DNA of 64,000 nt from Thermus amyloliquefaciens (GTDB taxonomy: Bacteria > Deinococcota > Deinococci > Deinococcales > Thermaceae): contig NZ_JQMV01000003.1 in NCBI RefSeq assembly GCF_000744885.1, positions 124,001 through 188,000 of the forward strand, in the 5' to 3' direction. The translations under genes were made by a program, and so were the position numbers. Positions within the stretch are counted from its first letter, which is position 1. The number at the start of each line of letters is the position of its first letter. The notes beneath the pieces were generated by a model. It searched no databases. It had not been told where the DNA came from and saw only the letters and a program-made list of their open reading frames with translations. This document shows positions 40,562 to 52,483 of this stretch, piece after piece.

Positions 40562-40656
40562 CTAAGTACCCCGTGGTGGCTTGCGCCACGACGGGGACCC
40601 CGGAAAGACCTTGGGCATTGCGCCCATTGCGGCAACCTCCATGCCTCGGCACTTAG
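40562..40656. repeat. 95-bp element with terminal inverted repeats (MITE/REP-like)
   Basis: CTAAGTACC (40562-40570) is inverted as GGCACTTAG (40648-40656), 8 of 9 pairing. Inside is an imperfect hairpin (CCCCGTGGTGGC ... GCCACGACGGGG, 40569-40596). It carries no ORF and lies in a gap between a terminator and the next gene. A shortened copy with matching ends is at 12314-12362. Confidence 0.5.
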
Positions 40657-40683
40657 GGCCAGGGGATGGGGATTGGGAATACC

Positions 40684-41262
40684 ATGGGAGCCATGGCGGA
40701 GCTTCCCCGGGTGGTGGTGGGGTTGACGGGGGCTAGCGGCATGCCCTACGCCCTGGACTTGCTGAGCACCCTAAAGGACCTTGCCGAGGTGCACCTGGTC
40801 TTGAGCCAGGGGGCCAAGCGGGTCCTTTGGGAGGAGATGGGCCTAAGCCCCAAGGACCTTTACCCCCTGGCCCACCGGGTCTACAAGGACGGCGACCTTG
40901 GTGCCCCCATCGCCTCGGGCTCCTTCCGAACCCAGGGGATGGTGGTGGTCCCCTGCTCCGCGAGCACCCTCAGCAAGGTGGCCCTGGGCCTGGCGGACAC
41001 CCTCCTCACCCGGGCGGCCTACGTGCACCTTAAGGAGAAACGGCCCCTGGTCCTGGTGCCCCGGGAAACCCCCTTGCCCCTTCCCACCCTGAGGGCCATG
41101 GTGCAGGCGGCGGAGGCCGGGGCCTTGATCCTGCCGGCAAGCCCCGGCTTCTACCACCGGCCTAAGGAGATCCAGGACCTTTTGGGCTTCATCACCCAGC
41201 GCATCCTGGACCACCTGGGCCTAAGCGCCCAGCGGGCTCCCCGCTGGGGGGAGGGGGGCTAA
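40684..41262 (+). CDS. ubiX: UbiX-family flavin prenyltransferase
   Basis: A 192-residue flavoprotein of the UbiX/Pad1 family, which makes prenylated FMN for UbiD-type decarboxylases. Visible: VVVGLTGASGMPYALDLL (FMN loop), GAPIASGSFRTQGMVVVPCSASTLSKVALG and the C-terminal LVLVPRETPL with MVQAAEAGALILPASPGFY. ATG 40684 has a purine-rich GGGGAT upstream; ATG 40693 (MAELPRVV) is an equally good residue start. A UbiD partner is not in the window. Confidence 0.9.
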   Translation: MGAMAELPRVVVGLTGASGMPYALDLLSTLKDLAEVHLVLSQGAKRVLWEEMGLSPKDLYPLAHRVYKDGDLGAPIASGSFRTQGMVVVPCSASTLSKVALGLADTLLTRAAYVHLKEKRPLVLVPRETPLPLPTLRAMVQAAEAGALILPASPGFYHRPKEIQDLLGFITQRILDHLGLSAQRAPRWGEGG

Positions 41263-41358
41263 ACCCCAGAAGGACCTGGGCCACCCCGCAGGACGGAAGG
41301 GGCGGCGGAGGGGGTTTGGGTTGTGTATGACGTTTTCTTGCATGCCTGCAGTGTTACG

Positions 41359-42486
41359 ATGGAAAAGATGGTGACCACCCCGGAACAGAAGCTGGTGCTG
41401 GACACGGTGCGCCAGGTGGCCAAGGAGGTCCTGTACCCCTTGGCCCCGGAGTACGACCGCACGGGGGAATACCCCTGGCCCCAGCTAAAGGCCCTGGCCG
41501 AGCTGGGCTTTCTGGGCATGGCCACCCCGGAGGAGTGGGGCGGGGCGGGTTTGGACTCGGTCACCTGGGCCTTGGCCCTAGAGGAGATCGCCGCCGCCGA
41601 CCCCAGCGTGGCGGTGATCGTTTCCGTGACCAGCGGGCTTCCCCAGTACATGCTCCTGCGCTTCGGCACCGAGGCGCAAAAAAGGAGATACCTCCTCCCC
41701 CTGGCCCGGGGGGAGTGGATCGGGGCCTTCTGCCTCACCGAGCCCCAGGCGGGTTCCGATGCCGCAAGCCTCCGCACGGAGGCCAGGAGGGTGCCCGGGG
41801 GCTATGTGCTGAACGGCACCAAAAGCTGGATCACCTCCGCCGGCCAGGCCCATCTCTATGTGGTCATGGCCAGGGGCGAAAAGGGCATCAGCGCCTTTTT
41901 GGTGGAGAAGGATACCCCGGGCCTCTCCTTTGGCCCCCCTGAGGCGAAGATGGGCCTCCACGCCGCCCACACCGCCGAGGTGCGCTTGGAGGAGGTTTTC
42001 GTCCCCGAGGAGAACCTCCTGGGGGAGGAGGGGCGGGGCCTGGCCTACGCCCTGGCGGGCCTGGACTCCGGCAGGGTCGGGGTGGCGGCCCAGGCGGTGG
42101 GCATCGCCCGGGGGGCCTTTGAGATCGCCAAGGCCTACGCGGACCAAAGGGAGCAGTTCGGCAAGAGGCTAAGGGAGCACCAGGCCATCGCCTTCAAGAT
42201 TGCCGACATGCACGTGAAAATCGCCGCCGCCAGGGCCTTGGTGCTGGAGGCCGCCAGGAAGAAGGACTCCGGGGAGCGGTTCACCCTCGAGGCCAGCGCC
42301 GCCAAGCTCTTCGCCAGCAGCGCGGCGGTGGAGGTGACCCGGGAGGCGGTGCAGGTCCTGGGGGGATACGGCTACCACCGGGACTACCGGGTGGAGCGCT
42401 ACTACCGGGACGCCAAGGTCACGGAGATCTACGAGGGCACCTCGGAGATCCAGCGCCACATCATCGCCCGGGAGCTTTACCGGTAG
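41359..42486 (+). CDS. acyl-CoA dehydrogenase
   Basis: A 375-residue FAD enzyme of fatty acid or branched-chain acyl-CoA oxidation. Signatures: [52 protein letters not shown], and the C-terminal [22 protein letters not shown] with YEGTSEIQ. The catalytic base is probably the Glu of YEGTSE, as in butyryl-CoA dehydrogenases. ATG 41359 is chosen; ATG 41368 is also possible. Electron transfer flavoprotein genes are not adjacent. Confidence 0.93.
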   Translation: MEKMVTTPEQKLVLDTVRQVAKEVLYPLAPEYDRTGEYPWPQLKALAELGFLGMATPEEWGGAGLDSVTWALALEEIAAADPSVAVIVSVTSGLPQYMLLRFGTEAQKRRYLLPLARGEWIGAFCLTEPQAGSDAASLRTEARRVPGGYVLNGTKSWITSAGQAHLYVVMARGEKGISAFLVEKDTPGLSFGPPEAKMGLHAAHTAEVRLEEVFVPEENLLGEEGRGLAYALAGLDSGRVGVAAQAVGIARGAFEIAKAYADQREQFGKRLREHQAIAFKIADMHVKIAAARALVLEAARKKDSGERFTLEASAAKLFASSAAVEVTREAVQVLGGYGYHRDYRVERYYRDAKVTEIYEGTSEIQRHIIARELYR

Positions 42487-42537
42487 CCCGCCCCGGCCCT
42501 TCCCTTTCTCATCCTCCCGTCTTAGGGTGGGAAGGGT

Positions 42538-43329
42538 ATGGTCCGCCGCCTCCTTTCCCTGTCCCGGCCCCTCTACTGGCTCTACGAAAAGCGCCTCCTT
42601 CAGGAGGTGAAAGGAGGCCCGCTTCCCAAGCACCTGGGCCTCATCCTGGATGGGAACCGCCGCTACGCCAAGGCCTTGGGCTTGGCCCCGGTGAAGGGGC
42701 ACGAGTTTGGGGTCCAGAAGGCCTACGAGGTCCTGGAATGGTGCCTGGAGATGGGCATCCGGACGGTGACGGTCTGGGTCTTCTCCACGGATAACTTCCG
42801 GCGCCCGCCCGAGGAGGTGGAGGAGCTCATGCGCCTTTTCGTGCGGGAGGCGGAAAGGATGGCGGAGGATCACCGCATCCTGGAGCACCAGGTGCAGGTG
42901 CGCTTCATCGGGCGGCGGGAGGGGTTTTCCCAGGAGGTGCTAAGGGCCCTGGAGCGCCTCGAGGCCAAGACCCGGCACCACCAGGGCATGGTGTTGAACA
43001 TCGCCTTGGGCTACGGGGGGAGGGAGGAGATCGTGGATGCGGTGAAAAGGCTTCTTTTGGAGGCGGATCAAAGGGGCCTTTCCCCCAAGGAGGTGGCGGA
43101 AGGGCTTACCCCTGAGGCGATCGCCCGCCACCTCTACACCGCAGGCCTGCCCGACCCGGACTTCATCATCCGCACCTCGGGGGAGATTAGGCTTTCCGGC
43201 TTCCTCCTTTGGCAGTCCGCTTACTCCGAGTTCTACTTCGCCGACGTGCTTTGGCCGGAGTTCCGGAAGATCGATTTCTTGAGGGCCCTCCGCAGCTACC
43301 AGGCCCGCGAGCGCCGGTTTGGCCGTTGA
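42538..43329 (+). CDS. uppS: cis-prenyltransferase (undecaprenyl diphosphate synthase family)
   Basis: A 263-residue enzyme that extends FPP with IPP to make the lipid carrier for cell-wall synthesis. Visible: LGLILDGNRRYAKALG (catalytic Asp), TVWVFSTDNFRRP, NIALGYGGREEI and the C-terminal PDFIIRTSGEIRLSGFLLWQ with SEFYF. Chain length cannot be read off. Its stop overlaps the lysine operon -35. Confidence 0.92.
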   Translation: MVRRLLSLSRPLYWLYEKRLLQEVKGGPLPKHLGLILDGNRRYAKALGLAPVKGHEFGVQKAYEVLEWCLEMGIRTVTVWVFSTDNFRRPPEEVEELMRLFVREAERMAEDHRILEHQVQVRFIGRREGFSQEVLRALERLEAKTRHHQGMVLNIALGYGGREEIVDAVKRLLLEADQRGLSPKEVAEGLTPEAIARHLYTAGLPDPDFIIRTSGEIRLSGFLLWQSAYSEFYFADVLWPEFRKIDFLRALRSYQARERRFGR

Positions 43330-43352
43330 CAAAAGAGGAGGTTTCGTATACC
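43326..43352 (+). promoter_or_regulatory. promoter of the lysine operon
   Basis: Perfect TTGACA (43326-43331), overlapping the uppS stop, and TATACC (43347-43352) with a 15-nt spacer, short for a standard promoter. It is 13 nt upstream of the leader peptide. Confidence 0.6.
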
Positions 43353-43364
43353 CTTACAGGCAAG

Positions 43365-44602
<1,238 letters not shown>

Positions 44603-44604
44603 GG

Positions 44605-44742
44605 CTAAAGGTCCCGGAACTCCCCCTCGGTGAGGCCGGCTTGCCTCGGGATGGTGCCCTTGGGAAGCCCTTCCCTATGGAAGGGCATCACCACGATCCG
44701 GCCATCGGGGTGGGTGTAAAGCCGATGCCCCCCTTTGGCCAT
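44605..44742 (-). pseudogene. hicA: HicA-like toxin, N-terminus lost or frameshifted
   Basis: The frame contains [12 protein letters not shown], then [30 protein letters not shown] and [10 protein letters not shown], which follow the HicA order (helix, GSH motif, VPxH, GTL, AGLS-EEF). The catalytic His is kept in GGH (family GSH). The full-length frame begins after a TAG at 44800 with no start codon; the first ATG (44742), with GAGGAG just upstream, makes only 45 residues and lacks the first helix. Probably inactive, or truncated toxin. Confidence 0.6.
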
Positions 44743-44749
44743 GCGCTCC

Positions 44750-45031
44750 TCAAACCCCAGGCGCTGAGGCTTTCTGGCAACCTCCTCGGGTATAGGCTTC
44801 TATCCCCACCTGCACCGTGCGGACATCTGGGGGAAGAGGGCGGCCTGTTTCCTTCAGGTAGGCCAGCGCCAACTCCAAGGCTTCTTTGGCGTGGGCCAAG
44901 GCTTCCTCGAGGGTTCGGCCAAAGGAGTGGGCCTCGAGGATGGCAGGGAACTCGGCGATCCAGGTTCCCGGGGTTTCAGGGTCATAGACGAGAGCCGTGT
45001 GGGTCCTACCCTCAGTATAGGAGGCGGGCAT
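44750..45031 (-). CDS. hicB: HicB-like antitoxin
   Basis: A 93-residue protein with the HicB fold signature: [16 protein letters not shown], then [32 protein letters not shown]. HicB normally binds HicA and represses the operon. The final 12 residues ([11 protein letters not shown] region) do not look family-like and may arise from a frame change where hicA should begin. It lies antisense in the lys20-lysT gap; its start overlaps the lysT start. ATG 45031 or 45037. Confidence 0.65.
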   Translation of the reverse strand: MPASYTEGRTHTALVYDPETPGTWIAEFPAILEAHSFGRTLEEALAHAKEALELALAYLKETGRPLPPDVRTVQVGIEAYTRGGCQKASAPGV

Positions 45032-46289
45032 GGGCATGACCTTGGCGGAAAAGATCCTTTCCAGGAAGGCGGGAAGAGAGGTGAGGGCCGGGGAGCTTTT
45101 GGTGGTGGAGGTGGACCAGGTGATGGTGGTGGACTCCATCGCCGGGAGTTTCTTCAAGCGGCTGGAGTACCTGAACGCCACCCCCCGCTACCCGGAACGG
45201 GTTTCCATCGTCATCGACCACGTGGCCCCGGCGGCGAACCTCGAGGTGGCCAAGGCCCAGAAGGAGATCCGCGAGTGGGGGCATAAGCACGGCATCCGCG
45301 TCTTTGACGTGGGCCGGGGGGTCTGCCACCAGGTGCTCGTGGAGGAGGGCCTGGCCCAGCCGGGATGGGTGGTGGTGGGTTCGGACTCCCACTCCACCAC
45401 CTACGGGGCCGTGGGGGCCTTCGGCACGGGCATGGGGGCCACGGACATCGCCTTGGCCGCCGCCAGCGGGCGCACCTGGCTCCGGGTGCCGGAAAGCGTC
45501 AAGGTGGTCTTCCGGGGGAGGCCTCCTAAAGGGGTCACCGCCAAGGACGCCGCCTTGGAGATGGTGCGCCTCCTCACCGCGGAAGGGGCCACCTACATGG
45601 CGGTGGAGATCCACCTGGTGGACGGGGCGGAAACCTTGAGCCGGGGCGAGCGCATGACCCTCGCCAACCTCACGGTGGAGGCGGGGGCCAAGGCGGGGCT
45701 GGTGGTGCCCTCGGGGGAGATCCTGGAGCTTTACCGGGTGCCCGATTGGCTCTACCCCGACCCCGATGCCCGGTACGTGCGGGAGGTGGAGATTGACCTT
45801 TCCACCCTCACCCCCCGGGTCTCCGTCCCCTTCTATGTGGACAACGTGCAGGAGGTGGCCGCCGTGCGGGGCAAGCGGGTGGACCAGGTCTTCATCGGCA
45901 CCTGCACCAACGGGCGCATAGAGGACCTAAGGGCCGCCGCCGAGGTGCTAAGGGGGCGGAGGGTGGCCCCGGGGGTGCGCCTTCTGGTGATCCCCGCCAG
46001 CTCCCAAGTCCTGGAGGAGGCCGCCCGGGACGGCACCCTCCTCACCCTCTTGGAGGCGGGGGCCACCCTCGGCACCCCCGGGTGCGGCCCCTGCATGGGG
46101 CGGCACATGGGGGTCCTGGCCCCGGGGGAGGTGTGCGTGTCCACCAGCAACCGCAACTTCCGGGGGCGGATGGGGGCGCCCGACGCCGAGATCTACCTGG
46201 CAAGCCCTCGGGTGGCGGCGGCCAGCGCCGTGGCCGGGTATATCGCCACCCCCGAGGACCTTCTCCCTTTGGAGGAAGCCCATGCCTAG
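45030..46289 (+). CDS. lysT: homoaconitate hydratase large subunit
   Basis: A 419-residue aconitase-family subunit that converts homocitrate to homoisocitrate with LysU. [4Fe-4S] cysteines are in IGTCTNGR and GCGPCMG; other motifs: VGSDSHSTTYGAVGAFGTGMG, NRNFRGRMG. TAGGAGGCGGGC precedes the ATG. It is separated from lys20 by the HicBA remnant and ends with a 8-nt overlap into lysU. Confidence 0.95.
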   Translation: MGMTLAEKILSRKAGREVRAGELLVVEVDQVMVVDSIAGSFFKRLEYLNATPRYPERVSIVIDHVAPAANLEVAKAQKEIREWGHKHGIRVFDVGRGVCHQVLVEEGLAQPGWVVVGSDSHSTTYGAVGAFGTGMGATDIALAAASGRTWLRVPESVKVVFRGRPPKGVTAKDAALEMVRLLTAEGATYMAVEIHLVDGAETLSRGERMTLANLTVEAGAKAGLVVPSGEILELYRVPDWLYPDPDARYVREVEIDLSTLTPRVSVPFYVDNVQEVAAVRGKRVDQVFIGTCTNGRIEDLRAAAEVLRGRRVAPGVRLLVIPASSQVLEEAARDGTLLTLLEAGATLGTPGCGPCMGRHMGVLAPGEVCVSTSNRNFRGRMGAPDAEIYLASPRVAAASAVAGYIATPEDLLPLEEAHA

Positions 46290-46773
46290 GGTTTGGAAGT
46301 TTGGCGACCAGATCAACACCGACGACATCCTTCCCGGCAAGTACGCCCCCTTCATGGTGGGCGAGGACCGCTTCCACACCTTCGCCTTCGCCCACCTGCG
46401 GCCTGGGTTCGCCCAGGAGGTGAGGCCCGGGGACATCCTGGTTTTCGGAAGGAACGCCGGGCTTGGCAGTAGCCGGGAGTATGCCCCAGAGGCCCTGAAG
46501 CGCCTCGGCGTCCGGGCGGTGATCGCCAAGAGCTACGCCCGCATCTTCTTCCGCAACCTGGTGAACCTGGGGATCGTTCCCTTTGAGTCGGAGGAGGTGG
46601 TGGATGCGCTAGAGGACGGGGATGAGGTGGAGCTGGATCTGGAAACGGGGGTGCTGGTGCGGGGAGGGGAACGCTTCGCCCTTCGTCCCCCGCCGCCTTT
46701 TTTGCTGGAGGCCCTGAGGGAAGGGTCGCTCTTGGACTACTACAAGAAGCACGGCCGCTTCCCGGGGGAGTAG
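46282..46773 (+). CDS. lysU: homoaconitate hydratase small subunit
   Basis: A 163-residue swivel subunit: GDQINTDDILPGKY, GRNAGLGSSREYAPEALKRLG with the substrate-contacting Arg, and SYARIFFRNLVNLGI. It pairs with LysT. Overlaps lysT and precedes the double-ribbon gene by 9 nt. Confidence 0.94.
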   Translation: MPRVWKFGDQINTDDILPGKYAPFMVGEDRFHTFAFAHLRPGFAQEVRPGDILVFGRNAGLGSSREYAPEALKRLGVRAVIAKSYARIFFRNLVNLGIVPFESEEVVDALEDGDEVELDLETGVLVRGGERFALRPPPPFLLEALREGSLLDYYKKHGRFPGE

Positions 46774-46782
46774 ACTGGACGC

Positions 46783-47097
46783 ATGGAGGACCTGGAGATC
46801 ACCTGCCCGGTGTGCGGCGAGGCCAGCCTGGTGCTGGCCGAGGACCTGGAGACCCTCGAGGTGGGGGACGTTCTGGAGTGCGAGGCCTGCGGGGCCTTCC
46901 TGGAGGTGGTCTCCCTGGACCCCCTGGAGGTGGAGGTGACGGAGGAGGGCTTGGAGGGCTTCTTCGTGGACTGCCCCCGTTGCGGCTACACCCTGGAGGT
47001 GTCCGAGGAGGACCAAGGCCAAGAGGTGGAGTGCCCGGAGTGCGGCTTCCGGTTTGTCCCTGACTGGAGCGAGGTTGAGGAGGACGAGGAATGGTAG
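46783..47097 (+). CDS. LysW-like double zinc-ribbon protein
   Basis: A 104-residue acidic protein with two zinc ribbons: CPVC...CEAC (about 8-37) and CPRC...CPEC (about 66-86). The first matches LysW closely (TCPxCG, CGAFLEVVSLDPLEVE against CGAELEVVGLDPLRLE). Its end is EVEEDEEW rather than the EDWGE tail whose terminal Glu carries the biosynthetic intermediate, so it is not an obvious carrier. It overlaps lysW by 7 nt. Likely a duplication-fusion of lysW; role unknown, perhaps a scaffold or metal donor. Confidence 0.85.
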   Translation: MEDLEITCPVCGEASLVLAEDLETLEVGDVLECEACGAFLEVVSLDPLEVEVTEEGLEGFFVDCPRCGYTLEVSEEDQGQEVECPECGFRFVPDWSEVEEDEEW

Positions 47098-47255
47098 CCA
47101 CTTGCCCTGAGTGCGGTGCGGAACTTACCTTGGAAAACCCCGAGCTTGGCGAGCTGATCGTCTGCGAGGACTGCGGCGCGGAGTTGGAGGTGGTGGGGCT
47201 AGACCCCTTGCGCCTGGAGCCCGCCCCGGAGGAGGCCGAGGACTGGGGGGAGTGA
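47091..47255 (+). CDS. lysW: amino-group carrier protein LysW
   Basis: A 54-residue zinc-ribbon protein: TCPECGAELTLENPELGELI, then CEDCGAELEVVGLDPL, ending EDWGE. The gamma-carboxyl of the C-terminal Glu is amidated with alpha-aminoadipate by LysX, protecting the amino group through LysZ, LysY and later steps, and presenting an acidic face to their basic clefts. Too short for usual ORF cut-offs. A palindrome separates it from lysX. Confidence 0.95.
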   Translation: MVATCPECGAELTLENPELGELIVCEDCGAELEVVGLDPLRLEPAPEEAEDWGE

Positions 47256-47285
47256 GCCTAGGCCGGGCTTCCCAAGGGGCCTTTC

Positions 47286-47313
47286 CCCCGACCGGGCCCG
47301 GGCCCGGTCGGGG
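47286..47313 (+). promoter_or_regulatory. perfect 28-nt palindrome between lysW and lysX
   Basis: Each 14-nt half (CCCCGACCGGGCCC) is an exact inverted copy of the other. As RNA it would form a very stable hairpin, with no T-run after it. Possible roles: 3' protection of the lysW message, partial termination or a processing site adjusting LysW excess over LysX. Confidence 0.6.
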
Positions 47314-47333
47314 CGCCTAAGGGGAGAGGTGCC

Positions 47334-49206
<1,873 letters not shown>

Positions 49207-49216
49207 GGGGTGGGGC

Positions 49217-50026
49217 GTGATCGTGGTCAAGGTGGGTGGTGCCGAGGGCATTGATTACCGGGCGGTGGCCAAGGACGCCGCCGCGTTGTGGAAGGAGGGG
49301 GTGAGGCTCCTTTTGGTCCACGGGGGAAGCGCCCTCACCAACCAGGTGGCGGAGGCCTTGGGGCACCCGCCCCGCTTCCTCACCCATCCCGGGGGGCAGG
49401 TGAGCCGCCTCACCGATAGGAAGACCCTGGACATCTTCCTCATGGTCTACTGCGGCCTCACCAACAAGCGCCTGGTGGAGCTCCTCCAGCAGGAAGGGGC
49501 CAACGCCGTGGGGCTTTCCGGGGTGGACGGGAGGCTTCTGGAAGGGCGCAGGAAGACCGCGGTGAAGTACGTGGAGGACGGCAAGGTGAAGATCCACCGC
49601 GGGGACTACACGGGCACGGTGGAGCGGGTGAACCGGGCCCTTTTGGACCTCCTCCTCGAGGCGGGCTATTTGCCCGTGATCACCCCCCCGGCCATCAGCC
49701 ACGAGGGGGAGGCCATCAACACCGACGGGGACCAGGTGGCGGCCCTCCTCGCCACCGCCTATGGGGCCGAGGCCTTGGTCTACCTCTCCAACGTCCCGGG
49801 GCTTTTGGCGAACTACCCCGACGAGGCCAGCCTGGTGCGGGAGATCCCCGTGGAACAGGTGGAAAGCCCCGAGTACCTGGCCCTGGCCCAGGGGCGGATG
49901 AAGCGCAAGGTGATGGGGGCGGTGGAGGCGGTGAGGGGGGGAGTGAAGCGGGTGATCTTCGCCGATGCCCGGGTGGAAAACCCCATAAGGCGGGCCCTGG
50001 CCGGGGAGGGCACCGTGGTACGCTAG
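49217..50026 (+). CDS. lysZ: LysW-aminoadipate kinase
   Basis: A 269-residue amino-acid kinase of the ArgB family that phosphorylates the LysW-bound aminoadipate. Visible: [58 protein letters not shown] and [17 protein letters not shown] 49217 follows GGGGGTGGGGC. Last lys gene here; lysJ, lysK and the homoisocitrate dehydrogenase are elsewhere. Confidence 0.94.
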   Translation: MIVVKVGGAEGIDYRAVAKDAAALWKEGVRLLLVHGGSALTNQVAEALGHPPRFLTHPGGQVSRLTDRKTLDIFLMVYCGLTNKRLVELLQQEGANAVGLSGVDGRLLEGRRKTAVKYVEDGKVKIHRGDYTGTVERVNRALLDLLLEAGYLPVITPPAISHEGEAINTDGDQVAALLATAYGAEALVYLSNVPGLLANYPDEASLVREIPVEQVESPEYLALAQGRMKRKVMGAVEAVRGGVKRVIFADARVENPIRRALAGEGTVVR

Positions 50027-50030
50027 ACCC

Positions 50031-51611
50031 ATGGTGCGCTTTGCCCTGGTCCTCCACGCCCACCTCCCCTATGTGCGCTCCCACGGGATGTGGCCCTTTG
50101 GGGAGGAGACCCTTTACGAGGCTATGGCGGAAACCTATCTGCCCTTGGTGCGAGCCCTGGAAAGGCTTAACCAAGAGGGCGTGGAGGTCCGTTTCACCCT
50201 GGGCGTCACCCCCATCCTGGCGGAGCAGCTGGCCGATGGCCGCATCAAGGAGGGCTTCCGCGCCTACGCCCAGGACCGCCTGGAGAGGGCCCAAGGGGAC
50301 TACCTGCGCTACCAGGGGACGGACCTCGAGGCCAGCGCCCGCCACCAGGTGGCCTTCTGGGAGCTCACCCTGGACCATTTCCACCACCTGGGAGGGGACC
50401 TCCTCCAAGCCTTCCGCCGGGCCCAGGACCGGGGCCAGGTGGAGCTTCTCACCAGCAGCGCCACCCACGGCTACTCCCCCCTTCTGGGGTACGATGAGGC
50501 CCTTTGGGCCCAGATCAAGACGGGGGTGGCCACCTACCGCCGCCACTTTGCTCAGGACCCCACGGGCTACTGGCTCCCCGAGATGGCCTACCGGCCCCGG
50601 GGCCCGTGGAGGCCCCCCGTGGAAGGGGCCCCGGAAGGGATTAGGCCAGGGGTGGACGAGCTCCTCATGCGGGCGGGGATCCGCTACACCTTCGTGGACG
50701 CCCACCTGGTGCAGGGAGGGAAGGCCCTTTCCCCCTACGGGGAGGCCTCCTTGCGGGTGGCGAGCGCCGAGGCCACCTACCACGTCCACGAGCTGGAGTC
50801 GGGCCTGAGGGTGTTGGCCCGCAACCTGGAGACCTCCTTGCAGGTGTGGAGCGCCGACTACGGCTATCCCGGGGAGGGGCTTTACCGGGAGTTCCACCGC
50901 AAGGATCCCCTCTCCGGCCTCCACCACTGGCGGGTCACCCACCGCCAGGCCGACCTCTCCGCCAAGGCCCCCTACGACCCCGAGGCGGCCTTCCGCAAGG
51001 TGAGGGAGCACGCCGCCCACTTTGTGGATCTGGTGGAGCGCCTGGCCCGGGAGCACCCGGATGGGGTCATCCTCGCCCCCTATGACGCCGAGCTCTTCGG
51101 CCACTGGTGGTACGAGGGGGTGGCCTGGCTAGAGGAGGTGCTGCGGCGTCTTGCCCGCGCCAAGGGGGTGCGGGCGGTGACCGTCAAGGAGGCGGTGCAG
51201 GGCAAGGCGGTGCGCACCGCCTTGCCCGAGGGCTCCTGGGGCCGGGGTGGGGACCATAGGGTCTGGCTCAACGAGGCCACCTTGGACTACTGGCGCACCG
51301 TCTACCGGGCGGAAGGGGCCATGCGGGAGGTGGTGCGCCGCGGGAGCCTGCCCCCCCGGGTGCTGCAGCAGGCCATGCGGGAGCTTTTGCTCCTCGAGGC
51401 CTCCGACTGGCCCTTCCTCATCGACACCGGCCAGGCGGCGGCGTACGCCAAGGAGCGTTACCGGGGGCATGCGGAGGCCTTCTTTAGGCTTCTTAAGGGG
51501 GTCTCCCCGGAGGAGCTTGCGGCCTTGGAGGCACAGGATAACCCCTTCCCCGAGGCGGACCCCAGGCTTTACCTGGAGCCCAGCAGGACCCCGCACGGGA
51601 GTGTAGGTTAA
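50031..51611 (+). CDS. GH57 1,4-alpha-glucan branching enzyme
   Basis: A 526-residue cytoplasmic glycoside hydrolase family 57 enzyme, similar to the T. thermophilus branching enzyme TTHA1902. Early [16 protein letters not shown] is typical. The nucleophile Glu lies in [10 protein letters not shown] and the acid/base Asp in [13 protein letters not shown]. It makes alpha-1,6 branches in glycogen. A TACGCT hexamer lies 6 nt upstream, inside the end of lysZ, so it may be transcribed separately. Confidence 0.92.
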   Translation: MVRFALVLHAHLPYVRSHGMWPFGEETLYEAMAETYLPLVRALERLNQEGVEVRFTLGVTPILAEQLADGRIKEGFRAYAQDRLERAQGDYLRYQGTDLEASARHQVAFWELTLDHFHHLGGDLLQAFRRAQDRGQVELLTSSATHGYSPLLGYDEALWAQIKTGVATYRRHFAQDPTGYWLPEMAYRPRGPWRPPVEGAPEGIRPGVDELLMRAGIRYTFVDAHLVQGGKALSPYGEASLRVASAEATYHVHELESGLRVLARNLETSLQVWSADYGYPGEGLYREFHRKDPLSGLHHWRVTHRQADLSAKAPYDPEAAFRKVREHAAHFVDLVERLAREHPDGVILAPYDAELFGHWWYEGVAWLEEVLRRLARAKGVRAVTVKEAVQGKAVRTALPEGSWGRGGDHRVWLNEATLDYWRTVYRAEGAMREVVRRGSLPPRVLQQAMRELLLLEASDWPFLIDTGQAAAYAKERYRGHAEAFFRLLKGVSPEELAALEAQDNPFPEADPRLYLEPSRTPHGSVG

Positions 51612-51616
51612 AGGCC

Positions 51617-52483
51617 GTGGTCCGGCACGCCATCCTTCAGTTCCGTCCGGAGAAGGCCAGGCTGAGGGAAAACCTGGCCCGCCTGGGGGAGCGCTTAAAG
51701 GCCCTGCGCCCCTATGCCCCCGAGGTGGTGGTCCTTCCCGAGGCGGCCTTAACCGGGTACTTCCTGCAGGGGGGGGTGAGGGAGCAGGCCCTTACCCGGT
51801 ATGAGCTTTTGGAGCTCCTTTCGGGGGTGCATAAGGAGGTGGGCTGGGAGGGGCTTTTGGACGTGGTGGTGGGCTTCTACGAGCGGGACGAGGGGGCCTA
51901 CTACAACAGCGCCGCCTACCTGGAGCTCCCCCACCGCGTGGTCCACGTGCACCGCAAGGTCTTCCTGCCCACCTACGGGGTCTTTGACGAGGAGCGCTAC
52001 CTGGCCCGGGGCCGGCGGGTGGAGGCCTTCAACACCCGCTTTGGCCGGGTGGCCATCCTCATCTGCGAGGACTTCTGGCACTCCATCACCGCGGCCATCG
52101 CCGCCTTGGACGGGGCGGAGGTCCTTTACGTGCCCGCGGCGAGCCCGGCCCGGGGCTTCGGGGGGGAACGCCCGGAGAACGTGGAGCGCTGGCGCACCCT
52201 GAGCCGGGCGGTGGCGGCGGAGCACGGGGTGTACGTGGTGCTCTCCAGCCTGGTGGGGTTTGAGGGGGGGAAGGGGATGAGCGGGGGGAGCCTGGCGGTG
52301 GGGCCCGAGGGGCGGATCCTGGCCGAGGCCCCCCTCTTTGAGGAGGCGGCCTTGCTCTTCGGGCTGGACCGGGGTCGGATACCCCCGGTGCGCTACGACA
52401 GCCCCCTGCTTTCCGACCTCCAGGCCGCCCTGCCCCTTCTCCTCCCAGATCTGGAAAGGGTTCTTGGAAAGGAGGCGGGATGA
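51617..52483 (+). CDS. nitrilase-superfamily glutaminase, probable NAD synthetase partner
   Basis: A 288-residue carbon-nitrogen hydrolase with the Glu-Lys-Cys triad in VVLPEAALTGY, HRKVFLPTYGVFDE and LICEDFWHS. YGVFDEERY and EDFW are features of the glutaminase domain of glutamine-dependent NAD synthetases. It overlaps nadE by ATGA, so the two are probably a split form of the usual fused enzyme, one releasing ammonia for the other. GTG start. Confidence 0.88.
   Translation: MVRHAILQFRPEKARLRENLARLGERLKALRPYAPEVVVLPEAALTGYFLQGGVREQALTRYELLELLSGVHKEVGWEGLLDVVVGFYERDEGAYYNSAAYLELPHRVVHVHRKVFLPTYGVFDEERYLARGRRVEAFNTRFGRVAILICEDFWHSITAAIAALDGAEVLYVPAASPARGFGGERPENVERWRTLSRAVAAEHGVYVVLSSLVGFEGGKGMSGGSLAVGPEGRILAEAPLFEEAALLFGLDRGRIPPVRYDSPLLSDLQAALPLLLPDLERVLGKEAG

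Noticed and set aside
41263-41358. Operator for a fatty-acid regulator before the acyl-CoA dehydrogenase
   Set aside because: No convincing palindrome matching known Thermus regulator sites; only a weak -10-like TTACGAT.
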